A DNA stretch of 42,536 nucleotides from contig LUPB01000007.1 of NCBI GenBank assembly GCA_001627235.1, positions 1 to 42,536 of the forward strand, given 5' to 3'. Source of the stretch: Nitrosopelagicus sp. REDSEA-S31_B2. Its GTDB lineage: Archaea; Thermoproteota; Nitrososphaeria; Nitrososphaerales; Nitrosopumilaceae. The position numbers and the translations under genes were made by a program. Under the pieces are notes generated by a model. That model was given only the letters and a program-made list of their open reading frames with translations. It ran no database searches and was not told the DNA's origin. Within the stretch, counting starts at the first letter, position 1; every line of letters begins with the position of its first letter. This document shows positions 33,302 through 41,732 of the stretch, piece by piece.

Positions 33302-34255
33302 TTACTTTTGTTCAAAGATCTTAATGGCTTTTGGAGGACAAACACCCTCACATGCAAGACAGAATATACAATCTGGTTCTTTTGACATTAATGGTTTCTT
33401 ATCAGATGCAGCGTTTCCAGGGAATTCTGCAAATTCGTATACTCCAACAGGACATGCATCAATACATGCACCATCTGCAACACAAATATCAAAGTCAACG
33501 GATACAAATTCTCCCCATACACCCATAATTGCATTCTCGGTTCCAACTCTACCCCAAGTTTTAATCTCATGGCCAGTCTCAGCTTCAAATGATGGAGATT
33601 GTTTCATTTTAGATTTGTAATCAACATCAATTGGACCAGGTTTTGCACCATCAAATGCTTCAGCAGCAGATTCATCAAGTTCTTCAATTTCCTCTTCTTC
33701 TGCAACTTTCACTTTTGGTTTTGCGTTTAGTACAATCATTGCAAGTGGTGTTAATTCTTCTAAACGTTTGATTGATTCTTTTTCAGAAATTTTTTCAAGT
33801 TTCATTAATGCTGCACGGAATTTTTCTTCAAGTATAGTATTACGTAAAATTGTATCAGTAACCATTTTTGCAAAATGATCAGCCTTTTTTCTATAATCTT
33901 TCAACCAATGTGGGTCACCAAATTTATCAATTGGCCAAATTTGGTAAATGATGTCAACTACTTCGCCAGTTACAATCTCTACTGTAACTTCCAAGTCGAC
34001 TTTTTCGTAACCTTTGGCAAATTGATCAGACATGTTTTCTTCAGACCAATGATATGTAGCAAAAATTCTATCAGCATAAACTTCCATTTCAAATGCTTTT
34101 TTGAGACCATCATGGATGGATTTGATTTCTAAAGGATCATCTAATCGAAATGGTAAACGATACAAACCAAGCTTAAAACCATGTAATGGATAAACTCCTC
34201 TTTTTGCAGTAGGGGATTCCATTGTGTATACTCGATCTTTGAGTAAGAGTGACAT
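33302..34255 (-). CDS. Ferredoxin-domain protein: long unknown N-terminus plus dicluster ferredoxin
   Basis: The last 70 residues hold two cluster sites: CVADGACIDACPVGVYEF, like the [3Fe-4S] site of Sulfolobus ferredoxin, and CIFCLACEGVCPPKAIKIF, a standard [4Fe-4S] site. The first 230 residues are not recognised; they contain paired aromatic segments (VYPLHGFKLGLYRLPFRL) and a Glu-rich linker (VAEEEEIEELDESAAEAF). At 317 aa it is three times the size of archaeal ferredoxins. No signal peptide. A membrane or enzyme docking role for the N-terminus is a guess. The ATG at 34253-34255 is the first start. Confidence 0.82.
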   Translation of the reverse strand: MSLLLKDRVYTMESPTAKRGVYPLHGFKLGLYRLPFRLDDPLEIKSIHDGLKKAFEMEVYADRIFATYHWSEENMSDQFAKGYEKVDLEVTVEIVTGEVVDIIYQIWPIDKFGDPHWLKDYRKKADHFAKMVTDTILRNTILEEKFRAALMKLEKISEKESIKRLEELTPLAMIVLNAKPKVKVAEEEEIEELDESAAEAFDGAKPGPIDVDYKSKMKQSPSFEAETGHEIKTWGRVGTENAIMGVWGEFVSVDFDICVADGACIDACPVGVYEFAEFPGNAASDKKPLMSKEPDCIFCLACEGVCPPKAIKIFEQK

Positions 34256-34353
34256 TTACTTTGAAGCGTTTTCAATTATTTAAAAACGTTATCGAGTAAA
34301 TATTGAAAAAAATGATCACTTGGTGAGAATTAAGCGTGAAAACCGCACTATCA

Positions 34354-34361
34354 TTTTTAAA
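34354..34361 (+). promoter_or_regulatory. TATA-like box of nadK-nob1
   Basis: TTTTTAAA lies 25-32 nt before the TTG start at 34386. A GGTGA sequence about 10 nt before the start may act as a ribosome-binding site if a longer leader exists. Confidence 0.4.
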
Positions 34362-34385
34362 TGCGATATAGGGTGAAGAGACTGC

Positions 34386-35201
34386 TTGAAACTAAACAAA
34401 GTAGCCATAGTGAGTAAATTTGGATCAAAAATTTCTGAAGACGCTGCAGAAATGATTGCAAAAAAAATGATTGCAAAAAAGATCAAAGTCTATACAATTG
34501 CTCCTGTTAGCGTACAAGGAGCCGAGAAAGTTGAATCGTTGGATGACTTTACAAAGATAAAATTAGATTTGGTAGTTACATTAGGAGGAGATGGTACTAC
34601 ATTAAGGGCATTTAGGAATTTACGTAATGAGACTCCAATTTTGACAATCAATGTAGGCGGAAATCGTGGCATATTGTCAGAAATAACATTAGATGATTTT
34701 GACGATGCAATAACCGCAATCACAAAAAATGAAATTTGGTTAGATAAAAGAACAAGAGTTGTTGCATCATGTAATGGTGAAGAATTTTCACCAGCATTAA
34801 ATGAGATTTATGTAAACCGTAAAAATTTAACAAAAACTGCCGAATTTGAAATTAGATTTCAAAGTGATACAGTAAAACAAAAAATGGATGGAGTGATAAT
34901 TTCAACACCTAGTGGCTCAACAGGTCATTCTTTTTCAATAGGAGGACCATTATTACATGAGAGTTTGGATGTGTTAATTATCACACCTGTTGCACCAGTT
35001 CATAGATTACCATCAATTGTTGTACCTGATGAAAAAATTGAGATAAATTGTTCACATGATTGTAACATAGTAATGGATGCACAGATGATAAAATCATCTG
35101 AATTTGATCAGAAAATTACTATAAAGAAATTCAAGAAGCAAGCAGTTTTTGTGAGATTAAAGAAGAAAGGTCTAAGACAAATGAATAAACTTGGTTTTTA
35201 G
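34386..35201 (+). CDS. nadK: NAD kinase
   Basis: This 271-aa enzyme phosphorylates NAD+ to NADP+ with ATP or polyphosphate. LVVTLGGDGTTLRAFRN (about 58-74) is the GGDGT catalytic motif, and the C-terminal ISTPSGSTGHSFSIGGPLL is the second family signature. The start is a TTG with a TATA-like box behind it. It overlaps nob1 by 11 bp, so the two are probably one transcript. The ferredoxin-domain gene lies divergent upstream. Confidence 0.95.
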   Translation: MKLNKVAIVSKFGSKISEDAAEMIAKKMIAKKIKVYTIAPVSVQGAEKVESLDDFTKIKLDLVVTLGGDGTTLRAFRNLRNETPILTINVGGNRGILSEITLDDFDDAITAITKNEIWLDKRTRVVASCNGEEFSPALNEIYVNRKNLTKTAEFEIRFQSDTVKQKMDGVIISTPSGSTGHSFSIGGPLLHESLDVLIITPVAPVHRLPSIVVPDEKIEINCSHDCNIVMDAQMIKSSEFDQKITIKKFKKQAVFVRLKKKGLRQMNKLGF

Positions 35202-35676
35202 AGTTTTAGATGCTACTGCATTTTATGCAGGAATACCATTTTCTTCTAATGATTCTTTTATGACAACAAGTGTAGTATATGGAGAAATAGAACACATCAA
35301 ATCAAAACAGGGTGCATTAGAAATGTTACAACAAACAAATAGACTTCAAGTTAGAGACCCAAGAGAAGAAACTATCAAAATAGTTAATGAAACAGCAGAA
35401 AAAACAGGTGATAAAATAACAATATCTGAACAAGATGCATCAATCATAGCATTAGCATTGGAAAATAATGCTGAATTGATTACAGATGATTTTGCAGTTA
35501 CAAATATTGCAAGACAGTTAGAAATTAAAACATCCTCATTAATGACAGATGGAATTAGCAAAGTAGGCAAATGGATCAGTTATTGTTCAGTGTGTGGAAA
35601 AGAATTTCAAAAAGAAAGAGAATGTCCAATTTGTGGTAATAAATTAAATAGAAAATTAATTAAAAAATCAATTTAA
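35191..35676 (+). CDS. nob1: Nob1-type endoribonuclease (PIN domain plus zinc ribbon)
   Basis: This 161-aa protein fits Nob1, which cuts precursor 16S rRNA at its 3' end. The PIN acidic residues lie in RVLDATAFYAG, EQDASIIALAL and ITDDFAVTN. The zinc ribbon CSVCGKEFQKERECPICGNK is at the C-terminus. The TTG start inside the end of nadK gives the usual N-terminus. Its end overlaps the convergent XPF-type gene by 4 bp. Confidence 0.92.
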   Translation: MVFRVLDATAFYAGIPFSSNDSFMTTSVVYGEIEHIKSKQGALEMLQQTNRLQVRDPREETIKIVNETAEKTGDKITISEQDASIIALALENNAELITDDFAVTNIARQLEIKTSSLMTDGISKVGKWISYCSVCGKEFQKERECPICGNKLNRKLIKKSI

Positions 35677-36359
35677 GATTCGTGTAATGTTTTTTGTCCA
35701 GACTTTTTGAAGTTTTTGTTCTTATTTTGTAACATTTTTTTAATTTTTTTTGCCTTTGCTTCACCCAAACCAGGTGTTTTTGCAAGTTCGTTGATAGGAG
35801 CACATAATGCATCAAGAGGGGTGCCAAATTTTTCGAGTAACCGTATTGCAGATTTTTCACCAACACCAGGAAGACTAGACAGTACAGATAGTTGCTGTTT
35901 CTCAATATTGTTTGATTTTTTAATTTTCTTAAGAAATGGACCTTTTGTTACTTCTTTTCGTGAAGAAAGAGAAACAAGTAGTTTTGCAGTATGTGTTGCG
36001 CTGGGAGTAGGGATTATTGGGATTTTGAATTCTAATGCCACAGTAGACAGTGCACCGTAAAAAATCAGAGGATTGTCAGTTAATTCTTCAATTTCATCTA
36101 CATTTCCTTCAACTAGCAATATTGGGTGTTGATAATGTTCAGTTAGTCTATTACATTGATCAAACAAACGTCCATCAAAAATTGAAGAGAGTAAATCACT
36201 GATACTTTTTCTTTCAACTACAGTTTCAGGTGCAACAATATAATCTCCTATTGGAAGCGTTTTTACTTCAGTTTTTACACCAATTGCAGATAATAATTTT
36301 GGAATTCCACTCTTTTTTTCTCTCTCATCAACTATAATTCGTAATTCTTCAATTTTCAC
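35673..36359 (-). CDS. XPF/ERCC4-type structure-specific endonuclease, short form
   Basis: This 228-aa protein has the ERCC4 nuclease domain (IIVDEREKKSGIPKLL, then GDYIVAPETVVERKSISDLL, holding the VERKxxxD site) and two helix-hairpin-helix motifs (LSSLPGVGEKSAIRLLEKFG and LAKTPGLGEAKAKKIKKML). The helicase part of Hef is absent, as in crenarchaeal XPF. Such enzymes cut 3' flaps and forks and usually bind PCNA. The end GQKTLHES is only partly like a PCNA-interacting peptide. Confidence 0.92.
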   Translation of the reverse strand: MKIEELRIIVDEREKKSGIPKLLSAIGVKTEVKTLPIGDYIVAPETVVERKSISDLLSSIFDGRLFDQCNRLTEHYQHPILLVEGNVDEIEELTDNPLIFYGALSTVALEFKIPIIPTPSATHTAKLLVSLSSRKEVTKGPFLKKIKKSNNIEKQQLSVLSSLPGVGEKSAIRLLEKFGTPLDALCAPINELAKTPGLGEAKAKKIKKMLQNKNKNFKKSGQKTLHES

Positions 36360-36398
36360 AATTAGGTTACAGGTTCTATGTTAAAATTTGTTAAGGTG

Positions 36399-36779
36399 TT
36401 ATGACGATGGTTTATCAGTTGGAGGGTTTGGATTTTTTAGCATCTCTTGAATTTTTTGTTCTTGTTCTTGAAGACTAGTTTTTAGTCGTTCTTCTTGTTT
36501 TGCGAGAACAGTTGATTTTGTTTTGGATAATTCCTTTTTTTCTTCTAGTTCATCAATTAATGATTTTTTGTCAGATTTGATGAGTATTGTTCCAGCGTAT
36601 TTGAAAACTTGATCATCATCAGATGCTTTTTTTAATTCTTCCAAGGCTCGGTCTGATTCAGCATTCTCCATTTCAACTTGTTGCTTTTGCATTAAGATTG
36701 ATTGGAGATTTTGTTGAGATTGTTGCATTTTTGCAATTTGTTCTTGTAACCAAGGTGGCATCTGTTGTCCTGCTGACAT
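36399..36779 (-). CDS. pfdB: Prefoldin subunit beta
   Basis: This 126-aa protein forms half-hexamer jaws of the archaeal chaperone that carries unfolded proteins to the thermosome. Two long helices (LQEQIAKMQQSQQNLQSILMQKQQVEMENAESDRALEEL and the KSLIDELEEKKELSKTKSTVLAKQEERLKTSLQEQEQ part) flank the beta hairpin VFKYAGTILIKSDKK. The tail is Pro/Asn-rich. It ends the exosome-eL37-Pcc1 operon, its usual place in archaea. Confidence 0.93.
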   Translation of the reverse strand: MSAGQQMPPWLQEQIAKMQQSQQNLQSILMQKQQVEMENAESDRALEELKKASDDDQVFKYAGTILIKSDKKSLIDELEEKKELSKTKSTVLAKQEERLKTSLQEQEQKIQEMLKNPNPPTDKPSS

Positions 36780-36803
36780 GATTTAGGATTTATTGTTGTT
36801 TTA

Positions 36804-37049
36804 TTATATCTTTACAGAGTTTATGGTATCATATGAAGCCTGTAATAGACGAAGTGTAGAATTTAGATTTGCTCGTAAGTGAGGTAAGTGTTCAGATTCA
36901 AGTTCAATGAGAATTTCTTTATCAAGAGAGATTTTTGTTTTAGTTGGATTTTCAGGATAAAATTCATTATCAGTATTAATTGAATGATATATTGAAGAAG
37001 TTTCTTTATCAGAAAAGAATTGAATTTTTGCGTTAAATTTTAACGTCAT
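36804..37049 (-). CDS. pcc1: Pcc1-like KEOPS complex subunit
   Basis: This 81-aa protein fits the Pcc1 family, the dimer-forming subunit of KEOPS that helps make t6A37 on ANN-decoding tRNAs. It has a short N-terminal strand (LKFNAKIQFF), a strand pair around KTKISLDKEILIELES, and the C-terminal helix LPHLRANLNSTLRLLQASYDTI typical of the family. It overlaps the end of eL37 by 17 bp and lies upstream of prefoldin beta. Other KEOPS genes are not here. Confidence 0.85.
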   Translation of the reverse strand: MTLKFNAKIQFFSDKETSSIYHSINTDNEFYPENPTKTKISLDKEILIELESEHLPHLRANLNSTLRLLQASYDTINSVKI

Positions 37050-37242
37050 ATGCAGTTCCAGCTATCTTTAGTCCACATTTTTTGCAGGCCCAAATTCCAA
37101 CTGCTTCACGGATTATAGGACCGCCACATTCTGGACATTTTCTTTTACTTTTCATCAAATGATGAACTTGTGTGTATTGCTTACGAATTTTGATTCCATA
37201 TCTTGGTCCTAGTCCTTTTAGTGTAGTTTGTTTTTTTGCCAT
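37033..37242 (-). CDS. rpl37ae: Ribosomal protein eL37 family (L37Ae)
   Basis: This 69-aa zinc-ribbon ribosomal protein carries CPECGGPIIREAVGIWACKKCGLKIAGTAY, the four-cysteine L37Ae signature. The ATG at 37242 (MAKKQTTLKGLGPRYG) is preferred to the track start four codons earlier, because the family begins with this basic segment and it lies close after rrp42. It belongs to the exosome operon. Confidence 0.93.
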   Translation of the reverse strand: MAKKQTTLKGLGPRYGIKIRKQYTQVHHLMKSKRKCPECGGPIIREAVGIWACKKCGLKIAGTAYDVKI

Positions 37243-37255
37243 TCTAATTATCACT

Positions 37256-38062
37256 TTATTTTGTTTGTTTTATAATCTCTCGTATTTTAGCGCCTGCTTT
37301 AATTGACATCTCAGAGCATTTGATTAGTTCTTCAGCAGTAAATCCATCATGTCCACCTTTTTGCAGTGCGACTACATTACCATCAGAGTTTGTTGTAATT
37401 GTGATTCTGGCATCCATTATGGACCACTCATCAATTGTAGGATCAACTAGAATGTATTCTCCAATTTTTGCCATTGTTACAGATACAGGTAAGGTTGTAA
37501 CCGGAGGTTCTGTAAATTGATCTTCGACTTTTACAGGAGCATCATCTTGCATTTCATATTTTGGGATTTTACAAGAATTGATAGCAGCCGTTGAAGCATA
37601 AGAACATGCATCAAATAAATTTCCATCATGATCAGTTACAGCATTATCACAAAATATTCCAATTACAGATTTGTCTTTTTCTAAAACAAGTTGTTTCATA
37701 TCTAACATTCCACTTTCTCTAATTCCTCTATCAGTAACTCTTGCAAGTTCTACAACATCAGGTGTTGGAGGACCAGTTTCTGCAGAAGGATGTGCAATTG
37801 GTAAAATTTCGGCAGTACAAATCAACATTCCTTTGTCACCAGTATCAGGGAAAGGACGTTCTGGTTGAATTTTTACACCAGCAACAACTTCAGTGTCACC
37901 AAGTCGTGCACGTGCTGAGCCTTCAGCCTTTGGTATTACATTAAGATCAATAGTTAATTGACGTGATTCATCAAATTCACGACCATCAACTCGTTTTCCT
38001 TCTTTAAGTAAATCTAGAATTTGATTTCTCTTTAATTGATCAATAATTAATCCATCACTCAT
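37256..38062 (-). CDS. rrp42: Exosome complex subunit Rrp42
   Basis: This 268-aa RNase PH-fold protein is the catalytically inactive partner of Rrp41 in the hexameric ring. KRVDGREFDESRQLTIDLNVI begins the fold, and EGSARARLGDTEVVAGVKIQPERPFPDTG holds RNA-binding residues. VVALQKGGHDGFTAEEL is near the end. Its ATG overlaps the rrp41 stop by 4 bp. Confidence 0.95.
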   Translation of the reverse strand: MSDGLIIDQLKRNQILDLLKEGKRVDGREFDESRQLTIDLNVIPKAEGSARARLGDTEVVAGVKIQPERPFPDTGDKGMLICTAEILPIAHPSAETGPPTPDVVELARVTDRGIRESGMLDMKQLVLEKDKSVIGIFCDNAVTDHDGNLFDACSYASTAAINSCKIPKYEMQDDAPVKVEDQFTEPPVTTLPVSVTMAKIGEYILVDPTIDEWSIMDARITITTNSDGNVVALQKGGHDGFTAEELIKCSEMSIKAGAKIREIIKQTK

Positions 38063-38796
38063 TGTTTCTCACCATTTGCAAAGAACTTGTCTTGTAAAGC
38101 CTTCTTTTGTATTTCATAGACTTGATTACAACCATCAATTCCAATTTCAATACATTGTTTATACTCCTCAGGAGTAAGAATACCATCTAATTGTAATAAT
38201 GTAATCTTTTTCAAATTTGGCATATAACCAATTGGAAGATCAGCTTGTCCTGCCTGGTCTTCTTCGTTATTAACATCTAAGATAACAGCATCTGCAGCTT
38301 TTCCTGCAGCACATCCTGCTACAAGATCACGCATTGGAATTCCAGCATCTGCTAATGCAACTGAAGCACCAGTTAATGCAGCACATCTTGTACCACCATC
38401 TGCTTGTAAAACTTCCATGTATACATCAACTGCAGTTCGTGGAAATTCTTTTAGCATGACAGCAGGTTCTAATGCTTCTTTGATTACTTTACTAATTTCA
38501 ACTTCTCTTCTAGAAGGTGCAGGATTTTTTCTTTCACCAACAGAAAATGGTGCCATGTGGTATCTACAACGTAAAATTCCAGTATCTGTGTCAGACATGT
38601 GTTTTGGATGAACATCTCTTGGACCATAGACACCTACGAGAATCTTGTTATCACCAAATTCTATGTATGCAGAACCATTAGCATTTTTTAATACTCCTGC
38701 CTTTATTGTGACTTTTCTAGTTTCGTTAACTTTTCTTCCGTCACATCTTATTCCATTTTCATCTAATAATACAATATCTGTGTCTCTTCCACCCAT
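38059..38796 (-). CDS. rrp41: Exosome complex catalytic subunit Rrp41
   Basis: This 245-aa phosphorolytic exoribonuclease degrades and tails RNA 3'-5' with phosphate. NGIRCDGRKVNETRKVTIKAGVLKNANGSAYIEFGDNKIL is the typical start, RCRYHMAPFS with the Arg-rich active-site area follows, and ILDVNNEEDQAGQADLPIGYMPN carries the acidic catalytic residues. It lies 2 bp downstream of rrp4 and overlaps rrp42. Confidence 0.96.
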   Translation of the reverse strand: MGGRDTDIVLLDENGIRCDGRKVNETRKVTIKAGVLKNANGSAYIEFGDNKILVGVYGPRDVHPKHMSDTDTGILRCRYHMAPFSVGERKNPAPSRREVEISKVIKEALEPAVMLKEFPRTAVDVYMEVLQADGGTRCAALTGASVALADAGIPMRDLVAGCAAGKAADAVILDVNNEEDQAGQADLPIGYMPNLKKITLLQLDGILTPEEYKQCIEIGIDGCNQVYEIQKKALQDKFFANGEKQ

Positions 38797-38798
38797 TT

Positions 38799-39479
38799 TT
38801 ATTCACTTTTTGATTCCAACATTTCTTTTACTTGATCAGTTAAATTTGCAACATGTGCTTGTTCTTCGATCAATTCAATTGCTTGTATCGCCTTTAATAA
38901 TCCATTTGGATCATCAGAGGAAACAACAAGTAATCCGTTTTGACCAATAGTAACTTGACTGTTTGTAGAAGATTCAATCATTTGAATCATTGAACCACGT
39001 TTTCCAATTAATCTAGGAACTTTATTTGGAGATATTTTTACTAATTCACCTGAATCAATTTTACCTAATTCACGACCGCTAATTGTAATTAGAGGATCAC
39101 GAGTTTTATCAAAATTTACAATTCTTGCTGCAATTAAATCACCTTTAGCTAATTTTGCAGTCATATCATCAGAACTTGATGAATAATCTCTTCCAAAAAC
39201 ATCACTAGCTGGAAGCATTCCAACATAACAAGAATTAATGTCTGCAGTCCAAGATAAAGAAGAATGTGATACAATTTTTCCAATTACTAAGTCATCATCT
39301 TTTGGAACATAACCACCAGTTAGAGGTATAACTCTGACACTTCCATCATGTACATCAGATAAACCAACAATAGTAGATACAATATTCTCACCGACTTGGA
39401 CAGTATTTTGTTCAGCCCTATAAGGTCCAGAGGTTATGACTTCACCAGGAATGACATGACGTTTACGTTCAGAACTCAT
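38799..39479 (-). CDS. rrp4: Exosome RNA-binding cap subunit Rrp4
   Basis: This 226-aa cap protein contains an N-terminal domain (VIPGEVIT), an S1 domain (about 60-130, VGMLPASDVFGRD) and a KH domain (PNKVPRLIGKRGSMIQMIESSTNSQVTIGQNGLLVV) that guide RNA into the Rrp41/42 ring. The KH GxxG loop is GKRGS. It overlaps the SBDS stop by 4 bp. Confidence 0.95.
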   Translation of the reverse strand: MSSERKRHVIPGEVITSGPYRAEQNTVQVGENIVSTIVGLSDVHDGSVRVIPLTGGYVPKDDDLVIGKIVSHSSLSWTADINSCYVGMLPASDVFGRDYSSSSDDMTAKLAKGDLIAARIVNFDKTRDPLITISGRELGKIDSGELVKISPNKVPRLIGKRGSMIQMIESSTNSQVTIGQNGLLVVSSDDPNGLLKAIQAIELIEEQAHVANLTDQVKEMLESKSE

Positions 39480-40162
39480 TTTTGTACCTCAACATTTGCG
39501 GTACCCTTTGTAATTGCACCAAGTCTGTCTATCACGTTTGGTCTTGCGGCAGCGGGTATTTCAAGTATTGCTTTTAATGAACCATTTGGTTGCCAATCCT
39601 CTTTTTTTAAGCTTCCAGTTGATTTCAAGACAGTGTAAGATTGAGCAACAAACTGTGCAGGAACTGAAATCTCAAGGGTTAGGTTTTCAGTTTTTAATGG
39701 AATAATTGGTCTTAGTTTTTCAACAATATCTTTGATTTGCTCATCAGCATTTTTGAAAGGATCAATTGAAACACGACCGTCAGTCAATGCTTGTTCGATT
39801 CTTAAAGGAGGATGTGGAAGATGTGTTCTTGGATCAACGTATGTTTTTGAAATAAATGTTACAATTTGTTTACGTTTGTCTGCAGTCATTTTTTTTCTTT
39901 GTTCGGTTGTTAGATTGAGTTCACCTTTTTTCATCATTATTTCAGCAATTTGTGTAGCATCATCTGTTTTGAAGACTTTGAGAAGTAATTCACTTGATGC
40001 ACGTTTGCCTTTTCCAGAATCAGTATAGATTTCATCAGATACAAGGATTTTTGATATCTCAGAAATTTTTCCTAATTTATAATCAAATGCAGGATCAGGC
40101 TTTACCAAAATTTCAAATTTTTCGTTTTCAAAACTGTATTTTACAACGGTTACTTTATCCAT
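39476..40162 (-). CDS. sbds: Ribosome maturation protein SBDS
   Basis: This 228-aa protein with three domains helps release aIF6 from the large subunit. The N-terminal FYSH domain shows FEILVKPDPAFDYKLGK and FKTDDATQIAEIMMKKGELNLTTEQRKKM. The C-terminal ferredoxin-like domain has LTLEISVPAQFVAQSYTVLKSTG. The ATG at 40162 (MDKVTVVKYSFENEKFEI) is chosen over the track start, seven codons earlier, because it fits the family N-terminus. It is the first gene of the SBDS-exosome operon. Confidence 0.94.
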   Translation of the reverse strand: MDKVTVVKYSFENEKFEILVKPDPAFDYKLGKISEISKILVSDEIYTDSGKGKRASSELLLKVFKTDDATQIAEIMMKKGELNLTTEQRKKMTADKRKQIVTFISKTYVDPRTHLPHPPLRIEQALTDGRVSIDPFKNADEQIKDIVEKLRPIIPLKTENLTLEISVPAQFVAQSYTVLKSTGSLKKEDWQPNGSLKAILEIPAAARPNVIDRLGAITKGTANVEVQK

Positions 40163-40249
40163 AATATATGGATCAAAGCACATTCGTATTTATCTCTGAT
40201 GAAAAAAGTACTACATTTTTATTGGTACAGTCTGTTTTTTGATTAAGAT

Positions 40250-40852
40250 TTGTCACTAGAAATTATTAACGAGAATGAGCAAAAGATATCTGTAAAGCTA
40301 AAAGGTATCCCAATTCAATATGCTAATGCATTAAGAAGAATTTGTCTTAATGGAGCTCCAATTTATGCAGTTGAAAATGTCGATATTTTAGAAAATACAT
40401 CAGTTTTAGCAGATGAAGGAGTAGCTCATAGAATTGGTTTAATTCCTCTAAAAACAGATTTAGAATCATCAAAGGATGGAAATGAGACTGACAAGATAAT
40501 GCTCACATTAGATTCAGGAGTTTCTGATGAAACTAGAACTGTATTGTCAGGTGATTTAAAATCACAAGATCCTAATGTTATTCCAACATCAAATGATATT
40601 CCTATAGTTACACTAGCACCAGGTCAATCATTAAAGGTTGAAGCTCATGCAAGATTAGGAATTGGAACAGAACATGCAAAATGGAACTCTGCAAATGTTG
40701 CAACATTAACAGATTCAGATAACGATAATGAGAAAATTTTAACAGTGGAAACAACCGGTGCATTAGAACCAAAACATATCATATTATCAAGTGTAGAACA
40801 ACTAGCAACTAGATTATCTGAGTTTAAAACAATCATTTCAGACATAAAGTAA
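40250..40852 (+). CDS. rpo3: DNA-directed RNA polymerase subunit Rpo3 (D)
   Basis: This 200-aa subunit dimerises with Rpo11 to nucleate polymerase assembly, like bacterial alpha. It begins with a TTG (MSLEIINENEQKISVKLKGIP); NALRRICLNGAPIYAVENVDI and AHRIGLIPLKTD are family motifs. Only one Cys is present, so the iron-sulfur insert of many archaeal Rpo3 proteins is absent, explaining the short length. It is divergent from SBDS and precedes eL18-uL13-uS9. Confidence 0.94.
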   Translation: MSLEIINENEQKISVKLKGIPIQYANALRRICLNGAPIYAVENVDILENTSVLADEGVAHRIGLIPLKTDLESSKDGNETDKIMLTLDSGVSDETRTVLSGDLKSQDPNVIPTSNDIPIVTLAPGQSLKVEAHARLGIGTEHAKWNSANVATLTDSDNDNEKILTVETTGALEPKHIILSSVEQLATRLSEFKTIISDIK

Positions 40853-40891
40853 GACAACATATTATATTTGGGTAAAATGGCGAATTGACTT

Positions 40892-41239
40892 ATGGCAACA
40901 CAAGCTAAGATAGAAACGCTGAAAATACTCAAAAAGGCATCTAAAGATAATGATGCTCCAATTTGGGCAAAAGTAGCTGATTATGTTCAAAAATCAAGAT
41001 CAAATCAGAAAATTATCAATCTTAAGAGAATTGATGAAACAACAGAGGATGGAAATGCCATAATCATTACAGGTAAAGTTTTAGGAACAGGAAATATTTC
41101 ACATAAAGTATCAGTATCATCATTTTCAATTTCAAACTCTGCAGCAAAAAAAATTAAAGAATCAGGTGGAGAAATATTGAAATTTTCAGAAATGATTGAA
41201 AAGTTTCCAACAGGTAAAGGAGTGAAAATAATTGGGTAA
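40892..41239 (+). CDS. rpl18e: Ribosomal protein eL18
   Basis: This 115-aa protein matches archaeal L18e: IWAKVADYVQKSRSNQKIINLKRI and VLGTGNISHKVSVSSFSISNSAAKKI. ATG at 40892. Its stop overlaps the TTG start of uL13 by 8 bp, in the archaeal rpo3-eL18-uL13-uS9 order. Confidence 0.95.
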   Translation: MATQAKIETLKILKKASKDNDAPIWAKVADYVQKSRSNQKIINLKRIDETTEDGNAIIITGKVLGTGNISHKVSVSSFSISNSAAKKIKESGGEILKFSEMIEKFPTGKGVKIIG

Positions 41240-41732
41240 GTGGAGTAACAAACGTTCTCAAGCTCAACAACAGCAACAACAACAAGTTGTTGATACAAGT
41301 AAACCAGTAGTAGTCGATGGAACAAACTTGATTGCAGGAAGAGTTGCATCAAATGTTGCCAAACTACTAAGAAAAGGAAATAGAGTTTCAATAGTTAATT
41401 GTGATAAGATTATGATGAGTGGAAGAAAAGCTAAAGTAATTTCAGAGTATGAAGACTTTTTGAGAATTCACAGTATCATTCATCCACAACATGGACCATT
41501 CCATCCTAGAAGACCAGATACAATTATGAAACGAATGATTAGAGGTATGCTTCCAACTGAAAAACCATCAAGAAAAACAGATTTGGCAAGATTAAGAACA
41601 TACATTGGAGTTCCAAGTGAAGTTAAAGGAATAGAAAAAATTCAATTTGAAAAAGCAAAGATTACAAAAGATTCATCAAAATATACAACAATGGCAGAAC
41701 TAAGCAGATATGTTGGAGGAACTAACTTTTGA
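41232..41732 (+). CDS. rpl13: Ribosomal protein uL13 with N-terminal glutamine-rich extension
   Basis: The uL13 core begins at VVVDGTNLIAGRVASNVAKLLRKGN and includes the DKIMMSGRK and FHPRRPDTIMKRMIRGMLP segments. Before it stand about 27 extra residues with a run of seven glutamines (SQAQQQQQQQVVD) coded by CAA/CAG repeats. The frame starts with TTG inside eL18, so the extension is probably translated, although a later start cannot be excluded. Total length 166 aa. Confidence 0.93.
   Translation: MGKWSNKRSQAQQQQQQQVVDTSKPVVVDGTNLIAGRVASNVAKLLRKGNRVSIVNCDKIMMSGRKAKVISEYEDFLRIHSIIHPQHGPFHPRRPDTIMKRMIRGMLPTEKPSRKTDLARLRTYIGVPSEVKGIEKIQFEKAKITKDSSKYTTMAELSRYVGGTNF

Noticed and set aside
36399-40162. 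SBDS-exosome-eL37-Pcc1-prefoldin cluster as a novel system
   Set aside because: It is the well-known archaeal exosome superoperon; the gene order is expected.
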